This document shows, in pieces, positions 43,695-49,667 of a DNA stretch of 64,000 nucleotides. The stretch's first letter is position 1, and the number at the start of each line of letters is the position of its first letter. The notes under the pieces are model-generated. The model worked only from the letters and a program-made list of their open reading frames with translations. It was not told where the DNA came from and did not search any database. Source of the DNA: Acidimicrobiia bacterium (GTDB taxonomy: Bacteria; Actinomycetota; Acidimicrobiia; Acidimicrobiales; Bin134); assembly GCA_022819825.1 (NCBI GenBank), contig JAJEGM010000054.1, forward strand, positions 1-64,000, written 5' to 3'. The translations under genes and the position numbers were made by a program.

Positions 43695-44179
43695 CCTCCC
43701 GGCCCGACGATGGAGAGGCCCAGGGGGTCATCTGCCCGCAATGCGGTCATGTCAGCGGGGTTGATGACAACTTCTGCGCCTCGTGCGGGTATCGCCTCAA
43801 ACCACTTGGCGACTCCGATGGGGCTGGCTCCGTGGACGAGCCGACCACTGAGTTGGAGATCGAAGCCGGTCTGGTCCGGCAGCCGGCGGTGTTGGTGGTC
43901 ACCCAGGGGTCGGCCGCGGGCAGTCGATTCGAGCTGGCTCAGACTCGGGTAGTGGTGGGCCGTCATCCCGACTCCGACATTTTCTTGGACGACATCACCG
44001 TCTCCCGGCGCCATGCCGAGGTTTATCGGGACGGCTTGGTGCAGCACGTCAAAGACATGGGCTCGCTGAACGGAACCTACCTGAATAGCCGCAGGGTGGA
44101 GGATGCCGGATTGAAGAACGGCGACGAGCTTCAAGTAGGGCGATTCAAGCTGGTGTTCTACGACGGGACCGGCGGATGA
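43691..44179 (+). CDS. FHA-domain protein (GarA/OdhI-like) with N-terminal zinc ribbon
   Basis: The 162-residue protein has a zinc ribbon (C15, C18, C29, C32), a linker with adjacent threonines T52-T53 (DEPTTELEI) and an FHA domain with GRHPDSDIFLDDITVSRRHAE and SLNGTYLN. The FHA part closely resembles mycobacterial GarA / corynebacterial OdhI, which is phosphorylated on an N-terminal ETT motif and inhibits 2-oxoglutarate dehydrogenase. T52-T53 may play that part. TTG start overlaps gcvH stop (TTGA). Confidence 0.85.
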   Translation: MTSRPDDGEAQGVICPQCGHVSGVDDNFCASCGYRLKPLGDSDGAGSVDEPTTELEIEAGLVRQPAVLVVTQGSAAGSRFELAQTRVVVGRHPDSDIFLDDITVSRRHAEVYRDGLVQHVKDMGSLNGTYLNSRRVEDAGLKNGDELQVGRFKLVFYDGTGG

Positions 44180-44895
44180 GCACCCAGTATCGGTCGATCG
44201 GGCAGGTGCTGGATCTGCTGAAAGAGGAGTTCTCCGATATCAGCATCTCCAAGATCCGTTTTCTGGAGAGCCAAGGTCTCATCGATCCCGAGCGAAACCA
44301 ATCTGGCTACCGGAAGTTCACCGACATCGACATCAGCCGGCTCCGCTGGATTCTTGAGCAGCAGCGGGATCACTTCCTGCCCCTCAAGGTCATCAAGGAG
44401 CGCATCGACCACCAAGACTTCGGCGGGTCCGAAGGAGGCAGCGAATCCAACAGCGACGGGGCCAGCCCCCGAGGGGCGCGCCGGCCCAACCCGCTGGACC
44501 CGGGATCGGTGTCTGTGTCGCTGACCCTGGACGAGCTGGCCTCGGCGAGCGGGCTAAGCCAGTCCAAGATCATGGAGCTTCAGAAGTTTGGCCTCATCGA
44601 GCCCCTAGACGACGGTGCGCTGCGGCACTACGGCAGCGAAGCAGTGATTGTGGCCAAAGTGGCAGCCGGCTTCTTGGCCCATGGGGTGGAGCCTCGCCAC
44701 CTGCGGGCCTACAAGTCGGCGGCAGAGCGAGAGGCGGGACTGATGGAGCAGCGGATTATGCCCATGGTGATGCAGCGCACGGCCCAGTCCCGCAAGCAAT
44801 CCCAGGACACGCTGGTGGAGCTGATCAATCTCGGTTCGGAGTTGCGGCTCTCGCTGCTCCGATGCGCCTTGGCCGGCCACACTCGGAATCGTTAG
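44176..44895 (+). CDS. MerR-family regulator, FtsR-like
   Basis: The 239-residue protein has an N-terminal MerR winged helix (YRSIGQVLDLLKEEFSDISISKIRFLESQGLIDPERNQSGYRKF) and, after a Ser/Gly linker, a second helical part with LDELASASGLSQSKIMELQKFGLIEP. Position after the GarA-like gene matches Rv1828 and corynebacterial FtsR, an activator of ftsZ. It starts with ATG overlapping the FHA stop (ATGA). Confidence 0.85.
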   Translation: MSTQYRSIGQVLDLLKEEFSDISISKIRFLESQGLIDPERNQSGYRKFTDIDISRLRWILEQQRDHFLPLKVIKERIDHQDFGGSEGGSESNSDGASPRGARRPNPLDPGSVSVSLTLDELASASGLSQSKIMELQKFGLIEPLDDGALRHYGSEAVIVAKVAAGFLAHGVEPRHLRAYKSAAEREAGLMEQRIMPMVMQRTAQSRKQSQDTLVELINLGSELRLSLLRCALAGHTRNR

Positions 44896-44899
44896 CAGC

Positions 44900-45457
44900 G
44901 TGGGCCTTAAGGCGCCCGAGCTGTTCGCAAGCCCGGAGGCCATAGAGCAGGCCGTCGGGCGGGTGGCTTCGGAGATCTCCCGGCAGTACTCCGATGGGGT
45001 TGTGCTGGTGTCGGTACTGAAGGGAAGCCTGCCGTTTCTGGCCGATCTGGTCCGAGCGGTGGACATAACGGTGGAGGTGGACTTCTTGGCGTTGTCCCGG
45101 TTTGCCGCAGATTCCGGACGGGTCCGGTTGGTCAAGGATCTGGACTGCGATGTGAACGGGCGCCAGGTCGTGCTGGTGGAGGACATCGTGGACACCGGGC
45201 TGAGCCTCGCTTACCTGATGGGAGAATTACACCGGCGGTCGGCGGCATCGGTGGCGGTGGCTGCGCTGCTCAACCGAAGTGCCCGCCGCATCCTGCCGCT
45301 CGAGCCCGACCACGTCGGCTTCGAGGCACCGGACGAGTTCTTTTTGGGCTACGGCCTGGACTGGGCCGGCCGCTACCGCAATCTCGACCGGTTGGTGATC
45401 GGAGATCCCGACTTACTGGCCGACGATCCCGACGCTTACGTCTCTACGCTCTACTAA
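44900..45457 (+). CDS. Phosphoribosyltransferase, hypoxanthine type
   Basis: The 185-residue protein has the PRPP-binding motif VVLVEDIVDTGLSLAYL and the early VSVLKGSLPFLADLVRAV, as in hypoxanthine-guanine phosphoribosyltransferase. It salvages purines to nucleotides. It is inserted between the two genes that are adjacent as Rv1828-Rv1829 in mycobacteria. GTG start four bases after the MerR stop. Substrate (hypoxanthine, guanine or xanthine) not certain. Confidence 0.88.
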   Translation: MGLKAPELFASPEAIEQAVGRVASEISRQYSDGVVLVSVLKGSLPFLADLVRAVDITVEVDFLALSRFAADSGRVRLVKDLDCDVNGRQVVLVEDIVDTGLSLAYLMGELHRRSAASVAVAALLNRSARRILPLEPDHVGFEAPDEFFLGYGLDWAGRYRNLDRLVIGDPDLLADDPDAYVSTLY

Positions 45458-45467
45458 CGTGGGTGCG

Positions 45468-45968
45468 ATGAAGGAAATGGAGCTGATCGGGGTGCGGATC
45501 GAACTTCCGTCCAACGCCCCCATCGTGCTGCTGCGGGAGACCGACGGTGAGGGTCGGCTCCTGCCCATTTTCATCGGAGCGGCAGAGGCTCAAGCCATCG
45601 CATTGGCCATGGAGGAGGTGGAGACGCCCCGCCCCATGACCCATGATCTGTTCAAGAACGTGCTGGACGACTTGGGCGTGCAACTCGACCGCATTGTGGT
45701 GACCGAGTTGCGGGATCGGACCTTTTACGCCGAGTTGGAGTTGAGGGGGGGCAACGGCGCCCGTCGCATCTCCAGTCGTCCCTCAGATGCGGTGGCTCTG
45801 GCGATTCGCGCTGGGGCGCCGATCTTCGCCGATGAGTCGGTACTGGATGCCGCCGGGCATGCGGTGGAACCTGACGAGCCCGAAGGCGATGAGCCTCCCA
45901 CTGAGGAGGTTCTAGACCAATTTCGGGAGTTTTTGGATCAAGTCACCCCGGAAGACTTCAACGGCTGA
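45468..45968 (+). CDS. DUF151 bifunctional nuclease-family protein
   Basis: The 166-residue protein matches the BFN domain (PF02577): ELIGVRIELPSNAPIVLLRE, LPIFIGAAEAQAIALAMEEVETPRPMTHDLF and ISSRPSDAVALAIRAGAPIF. Members have been linked to RNase/DNase activity and to stress. The counterpart is Rv1829. ATG 45468 or the GTG three codons earlier may be used. The acidic C-terminal tail is typical. Confidence 0.92.
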   Translation: MKEMELIGVRIELPSNAPIVLLRETDGEGRLLPIFIGAAEAQAIALAMEEVETPRPMTHDLFKNVLDDLGVQLDRIVVTELRDRTFYAELELRGGNGARRISSRPSDAVALAIRAGAPIFADESVLDAAGHAVEPDEPEGDEPPTEEVLDQFREFLDQVTPEDFNG

Positions 45969-45993
45969 CTTCTTTTTCCGGCCAGATCGCTCC

Positions 45994-46027
45994 TTGACAA
46001 TCCACAGGGAGAGGTTTACCCTGTGGA
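45994..46027 (+). promoter_or_regulatory. Promoter with 9-bp dyad operator before the second MerR gene
   Basis: A consensus TTGACA (45994-45999), a 17-base spacer and TACCCT (46017-46022) form a clear sigma-70-type promoter. TCCACAGGG (46001-46009) and CCCTGTGGA (46019-46027) are perfect inverted arms nine bases apart, covering the spacer and -10. MerR proteins bind such dyads between -35 and -10, so this is probably an operator, perhaps of the gene's own product. Confidence 0.75.
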
Positions 46028-46096
46028 AATCCATTGGCGTAGTTTCCCCGATGTAAGCAGCAGCATCTGGGGCGCGCCCCAGCACCGGAGAGTCAA

Positions 46097-46594
46097 ATGA
46101 GCGATCGCGCACGGATAGCCAAAGACTTCAGTTCTCCTCAGACCATCGAGATTGTCGGTATCACCTACCGCCAGCTGGATTACTGGACCCGGACTGGTTT
46201 GGTTGTTTCCACCGCCCAGGAAGCGGAGGGAAGCGGCAGCCGCCGCCGGTACTCCTACAACGATTTGCTGGAGTTAAAGCTGATCAAGCGTCTGTTGGAT
46301 GAGGGAATCGCTCTCCAGCGGGTGCGCGAGGTGTTCGATTACCTGCGCGACGAACTCGGCGAAGAGGTGGCCAGCGCCGATTTGGTGATCAACGGCAACA
46401 AGTCGCTGTTGGTTCGCACCGATGAGCAGATTCTGGATGCGCTGCGCCAGGGCCAGGGGGCGCTCTACCTCCGCATGGAGGGCTTGATCGAAGAGGTGGA
46501 TGCCGCGGTGAGGGAGTTGCCTATCGAGGAGGCTCTGCCTGTGGATACATCAGAGCCGCAATCCGGGATCGGTGCCGCCCGAACTGGGTCCTAG
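46097..46594 (+). CDS. MerR-family regulator (Rv1830/McdR-like)
   Basis: The 165-residue protein has a MerR winged helix (TIEIVGITYRQLDYWTRTGLVV, SRRRYSYNDLLELKLIKRLLDEGI) and a C-terminal helical region. The order DUF151-MerR matches Rv1829-Rv1830. It has its own strong promoter with an operator-like dyad. About 75 bases separate the promoter from the ATG. Likely effects on cell division are inferred from mycobacterial relatives. Confidence 0.88.
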   Translation: MSDRARIAKDFSSPQTIEIVGITYRQLDYWTRTGLVVSTAQEAEGSGSRRRYSYNDLLELKLIKRLLDEGIALQRVREVFDYLRDELGEEVASADLVINGNKSLLVRTDEQILDALRQGQGALYLRMEGLIEEVDAAVRELPIEEALPVDTSEPQSGIGAARTGS

Positions 46595-46611
46595 AGGAGG
46601 CGGGCAAGCGC

Positions 46612-46977
46612 GTGTTCGCCCATGATTCGGAGCGACAGTTCGCTGAATTGCTCGACTTCTATGGCATCGAGTGGCGCTACGAGCCCGACACCTTTGTGCT
46701 TTCCCGAAATGAGATAGGCGAAGTCACCGAGGCGTTCAGCCCAGACTTCTATTTGCCTCAGTTTGATCGCTACGTGGAGATCACCACCGCACGCCAGAAG
46801 TACATCACCCGCAAGAACGGCAAAGTCCGCCGCTTGCGGGAGTGCTTTCCCCACATCGACATCGTCGTGCTCTGCCAGCGGGACTATCGCAACCTTCTGA
46901 GCAAATACGGCTTTGACGATGCCTCCGGGCTGGACGGCGACCTGACCCACACTGGGGCAGGGGCCGAGTCTCACTAG
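46612..46977 (+). CDS. Hypothetical protein, possible nuclease-like fold
   Basis: The 121-residue protein is predicted to be a small alpha/beta domain: SERQFAELLDFYGIEWRYEPDTF, FSPDFYLPQFDRYVEITTARQKY and HIDIVVLCQRDYRNLL. The PDFYLP - VEIT pattern recalls PD-(D/E)xK nucleases, but the lysine is displaced, so activity is doubtful. GAGGAGG lies about ten bases before the GTG. It lies between the MerR gene and gcvT on the same strand, 17 bases from each. Confidence 0.65.
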   Translation: MFAHDSERQFAELLDFYGIEWRYEPDTFVLSRNEIGEVTEAFSPDFYLPQFDRYVEITTARQKYITRKNGKVRRLRECFPHIDIVVLCQRDYRNLLSKYGFDDASGLDGDLTHTGAGAESH

Positions 46978-46993
46978 CCGAACGAGGCCAGAC

Positions 46994-48055
46994 GTGCGTT
47001 CTTCTCCGCTGGAGGCTTCCCACCGGGCGCTGGGGGCCAAGATGGTTCCCTTTGGCGGCTGGGAAATGCCGCTGTCCTATCCGTCGGGCACGCTGGCTGA
47101 ACATCGAGCATGTCGAACCGACGCAGTGATTTTCGACGTGAGCCATTTGGGAACCCTCCGGGTATCCGGTACCGACGCCTACGAACGGCTTCAGCAGGCC
47201 TTTACCAATGATCTGGCTCGAATAGGTCCTGGTCGCACCCAGTACACCCACCTGCTCGACGCCGACGGCTCAGTCTTGGACGACATCATCGTGTGGTGGA
47301 CCGATGACCAGAGTTTCGATGTGATGCCCAACGCATCCAACACCGACCGGGTGCGCGACGCGCTGAGCACCTCGGGTGATGATGATGGTTTCCAGGCTGT
47401 CGACGTGACCGGAAGCCGAGCAGTGTTGGCGGTGCAGGGTCCCGAGGCCCGCAAACGTTTGGCCGCGGTGTCGCCAGGGGCGTCGGAAGTGGCCCGCAAC
47501 TGCGTTGGATCGGTGGAGTGGGAGGGCGTCTCGCTGACTGTGGCCGGCACCGGCTACACCGGAGAAGACGGCGTGGAGATGGCCGTGCCCGCGGAGGCGG
47601 CTGAGCGGCTATGGGATGCGGTGACCGCCGTGGGGATCACTCCCGCTGGGCTGGGAGCCCGCGACACGCTGCGCCTGGAAGCAGGTTTGCCGCTGCACGG
47701 CCATGAGCTCGGTCCCGGCATCACCCCGCTGCAAGCCGGATTGGGCTGGGTGGTGCGGTGGGACAAGCCATCGTTTCAAGGCCGAGAGGCACTGGCCGCT
47801 GAAAAGGAGAAGGGCATTCACCGACGGCTGCGGGGGCTGCGAGTCGAGGGCCGCCGGCCTCCCCGGGAGGGTCAGGCGGTGCTTCGGGGTGGCGAAGTTG
47901 TTGGGGAGGTCACGTCGGGCAACTTCTCACCCATGTTGGAGACGGGTATAGCCATGGCCTTCGTGCCTCCCGACGCCGATATCGGAGATGTGCTAGCCGT
48001 GGACATGCGGGGCACCCCCACACCGGCCACGGTGGTCAAGCTGCCCTTCGTTTAG
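46994..48055 (+). CDS. gcvT: Aminomethyltransferase (glycine cleavage T protein)
   Basis: The 353-residue protein binds tetrahydrofolate and releases ammonia from the aminomethyl-H protein. It starts with SPLEASHRALGAKMVPFGGWEMPLSYPSG and has FDVSHLGTLRVSG and the C-terminal GEVTSGNFSPML motif. It fits GcvT rather than the YgfZ family because of the full N-terminus. GTG start at 46994. It converges on the thioredoxin-fold lipoprotein genes with nine bases between. Confidence 0.92.
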   Translation: MRSSPLEASHRALGAKMVPFGGWEMPLSYPSGTLAEHRACRTDAVIFDVSHLGTLRVSGTDAYERLQQAFTNDLARIGPGRTQYTHLLDADGSVLDDIIVWWTDDQSFDVMPNASNTDRVRDALSTSGDDDGFQAVDVTGSRAVLAVQGPEARKRLAAVSPGASEVARNCVGSVEWEGVSLTVAGTGYTGEDGVEMAVPAEAAERLWDAVTAVGITPAGLGARDTLRLEAGLPLHGHELGPGITPLQAGLGWVVRWDKPSFQGREALAAEKEKGIHRRLRGLRVEGRRPPREGQAVLRGGEVVGEVTSGNFSPMLETGIAMAFVPPDADIGDVLAVDMRGTPTPATVVKLPFV

Positions 48056-48064
48056 GCGCTGTGT

Positions 48065-48655
48065 CTAAGCGGCGATGGCGTCCAGAACCCGGTTTTGGGG
48101 GATGGCGCCTCGCCAACTATCGAGAATCTGTCCGTTGCCATCCAGCAGCATTCCTGCGGGCTGGCCGGAGATTCCTAGTTGGCGCCAAGACTCGAATGTG
48201 GGATCCCAGAGCATGGTGAACGTAGTGCCGGTGGACTGCACGAAGCTCTCAGCCAACCCGAGGCTGTCTTGGGTTCCGACTCCTACCACTGTGAGCTTGT
48301 CAGAGTTGTTTCGAGCGAACTGCTCGACGCCGGGGGCTTCCCGGCGACAGATGGTTCAATGGGGGGCCCAGAACCACAGCACGATGGGCCGGTCCGCGGG
48401 GGCGAAGCTAGCCAGATTCACAGTGGCTCCGGTGGCTACGTCCACCAACTCGACCGAGGGCAGATCAGATGCCGGAACTGGGGCGGCGGTCTCTGTGGCC
48501 ATCTCGGGGGCGGGCGCCAGAGTTGCCAGCGGCGCCTCGGTTGAGACCGGCGCCCCAGTGGGAGCAGCCTCTGGGCCGTCGCCGCTGTCTGCGCAAGCGG
48601 CTGTGCCCAGGGCCAAACAGGCGGCAAGAGCGAGAACCCTGATCTTCGGCTTCAT
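48065..48655 (-). CDS. Candidate selenoprotein: TlpA-like lipoprotein with in-frame TGA (UxxC), paralogue B
   Basis: Read through TGA (48358-48356) this frame encodes 196 residues: lipoprotein signal with lipobox GTAAC (C21), a Pro/Ala/Thr-rich linker, then a thioredoxin-fold domain. The redox motif reads WFWAPH-U100-TIC103-RREAP, with TGA in place of the first Cys of CxxC. Downstream, VVGVGTQDSLGLAESFV and SGQPAGMLLD (cis-Pro P166) are normal for TlpA/ResA-type thiol oxidoreductases. Nothing else breaks the frame. A hairpin-forming stretch follows the TGA (separate entry). The start ATG 48655 is 13 bases after the stop of paralogue A, so the pair is an operon. It is probably an extracytoplasmic thiol-disulfide enzyme with selenocysteine. 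The alternative, a nonsense mutation, would have to strike the same codon in both copies. Confidence 0.8.
48311..48346 (-). promoter_or_regulatory. Candidate SECIS region after TGA of paralogue B
   Basis: Starting 10 bases after the TGA, a 7-bp stem CGCCGGG/CCCGGCG with loop AAGCC can form (48346-48328). A second hairpin, TCGAG/CTCGA with loop CAGTTCG, follows at once (48327-48311). Bacterial SECIS hairpins sit just 3' of the UGA, with the apical loop roughly 16-37 bases away; the two loops here lie at 17-21 and 34-40. Which hairpin would bind SelB is unclear. Confidence 0.55.
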
Positions 48656-48668
48656 GGTTGCACTCACG

Positions 48669-49637
48669 TCAGGCTGTTCCAATGCTCGCCACCTTATCCA
48701 GGATCCAGCTGTGCGACGGGCTGGCCCGCTTGTCGATTTCCTGGCCGAACCGGTTGAGGACGATCACACGGTGTTGACTGGTGATCCCGAGTCCGTTCCA
48801 TGAGGCGCCGGACGAATCCCACAGCATCTGGAGTGAATTCCCGGTTCCAGTGATTCGAACGAAGTCCTCGGCCTGACTCAGATTGTCTCGGGCGCCCACC
48901 CCGATCATGGTGAACTTGTCGGTGTTGTCTCGAGCCAACTGCTCGAGGCCGGGGGCTTCCCGGCGGCAGGTGGGTCAATGGGGGGCCCAGAACCACAGCA
49001 CGATGGGCCGGTCAGACGGGGCGAAGCTGGCCAGGTTGACGGAGGCCCCGGTAGCCACGTTCACCATCTTCACTGACGGCAAATCTGAATCGGGGACCGG
49101 TGTCGGCTCTGGTGTTGGCGGTGGCGGCGGTGGGGGCGGCGGTGGGGGTTGTGTCGGCTCTGGTGTTGACTCTGGTGGAGGCGTGGGCCTGACGGTGGAC
49201 TGGGGGGTGGACACCGTAGTGGGTGTCGATGCCGGAGTCGGCCGGGAAGTGGAGGTTGCCGGTGGCGCTGAAGTCGAAGTTGCTGCCGGCGTTGTGGTGG
49301 CGGGCGCTTCCGTGGCGGGCGCTGAGGTTGCCGCTGGCTCCTCGGGTGCGCTGGTTGCCTCAGTCTCAGTGGGTTCGGCAGCGGGAGCATCATCGGGCTC
49401 GGGCAGTCCGGGATCCGGACTTGGCTCAAGCTGGTCAGGGGGTTCAGTGGATGCCGCGGTTGGGTCGGCCGCGATGTCTGTTGGTGCCGCGGTTGGGTCG
49501 GCCGCGATCTCGCCGCTGCCCTCTTCCGACGTCTCCGTACCCCCGCAGGCAGCAGCGGCCAGGGATAGAACCAGGGCTATGCCCGCGGCGGCGAACACTC
49601 TGGTTCGCCGACCGCGGCACAATGCCCGAATACTCAC
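48669..49637 (-). CDS. Candidate selenoprotein: TlpA-like lipoprotein with in-frame TGA (UxxC), paralogue A
   Basis: Read through TGA (48977-48975) this frame encodes 322 residues: lipoprotein signal with lipobox AAAAC (C31), a long Pro/Thr/Glu-rich linker (about 32-185) including a run of 11 prolines, then a thioredoxin-fold domain. The redox motif is WFWAPH-U221-PTC224-RREAP. Sequence beyond the TGA (MIGVGARDNLSQAEDFV, GQEIDKRAS) is conserved with paralogue B. The usual cis-proline is replaced by H289 (TSQHRVIVL), which may alter substrate binding. A TAGCAT hexamer eight bases before the GTG 49637 suggests a leaderless mRNA for the two-gene operon. The long linker suits a protein that spans the thick cell wall. 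Confidence 0.8.
48929..48964 (-). promoter_or_regulatory. Candidate SECIS region after TGA of paralogue A
   Basis: Ten bases after the TGA a 6-bp stem GCCGGG/CCCGGC with loop AAGCC can form (48964-48948), followed by CTCGAG/CTCGAG with loop CAGTTGG (48947-48929). Both hairpins sit at the same distance from TGA as in paralogue B. Of the 45 bases after TGA, 40 are identical between the two genes. Confidence 0.55.
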
Positions 49638-49644
49638 CCTTCCG

Positions 49645-49650
49645 ATGCTA
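49645..49650 (-). promoter_or_regulatory. -10-like hexamer TAGCAT for the thioredoxin-fold lipoprotein pair
   Basis: TAGCAT on the minus strand ends eight bases before the GTG of paralogue A at 49637, so the start codon would be at or next to +1. No clear -35 element. Confidence 0.45.
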
Positions 49651-49667
49651 TCGGGCAGGCTCTGAAA

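Noticed and set aside
49080-49160. A repeat-rich stretch that could be taken for a tandem-repeat element or CRISPR-like array.
   Set aside because: It encodes the Pro/Thr/Glu-rich linker of lipoprotein A, including a poly-proline run. There are no spacers and no cas genes in the window.
48065-49637. Reading the two thioredoxin-fold genes as four fragments or two pseudogenes.
   Set aside because: Each frame is broken only by a single TGA at the redox-cysteine codon, and sequence beyond it is conserved between the two copies. Two independent nonsense mutations at that codon are unlikely.
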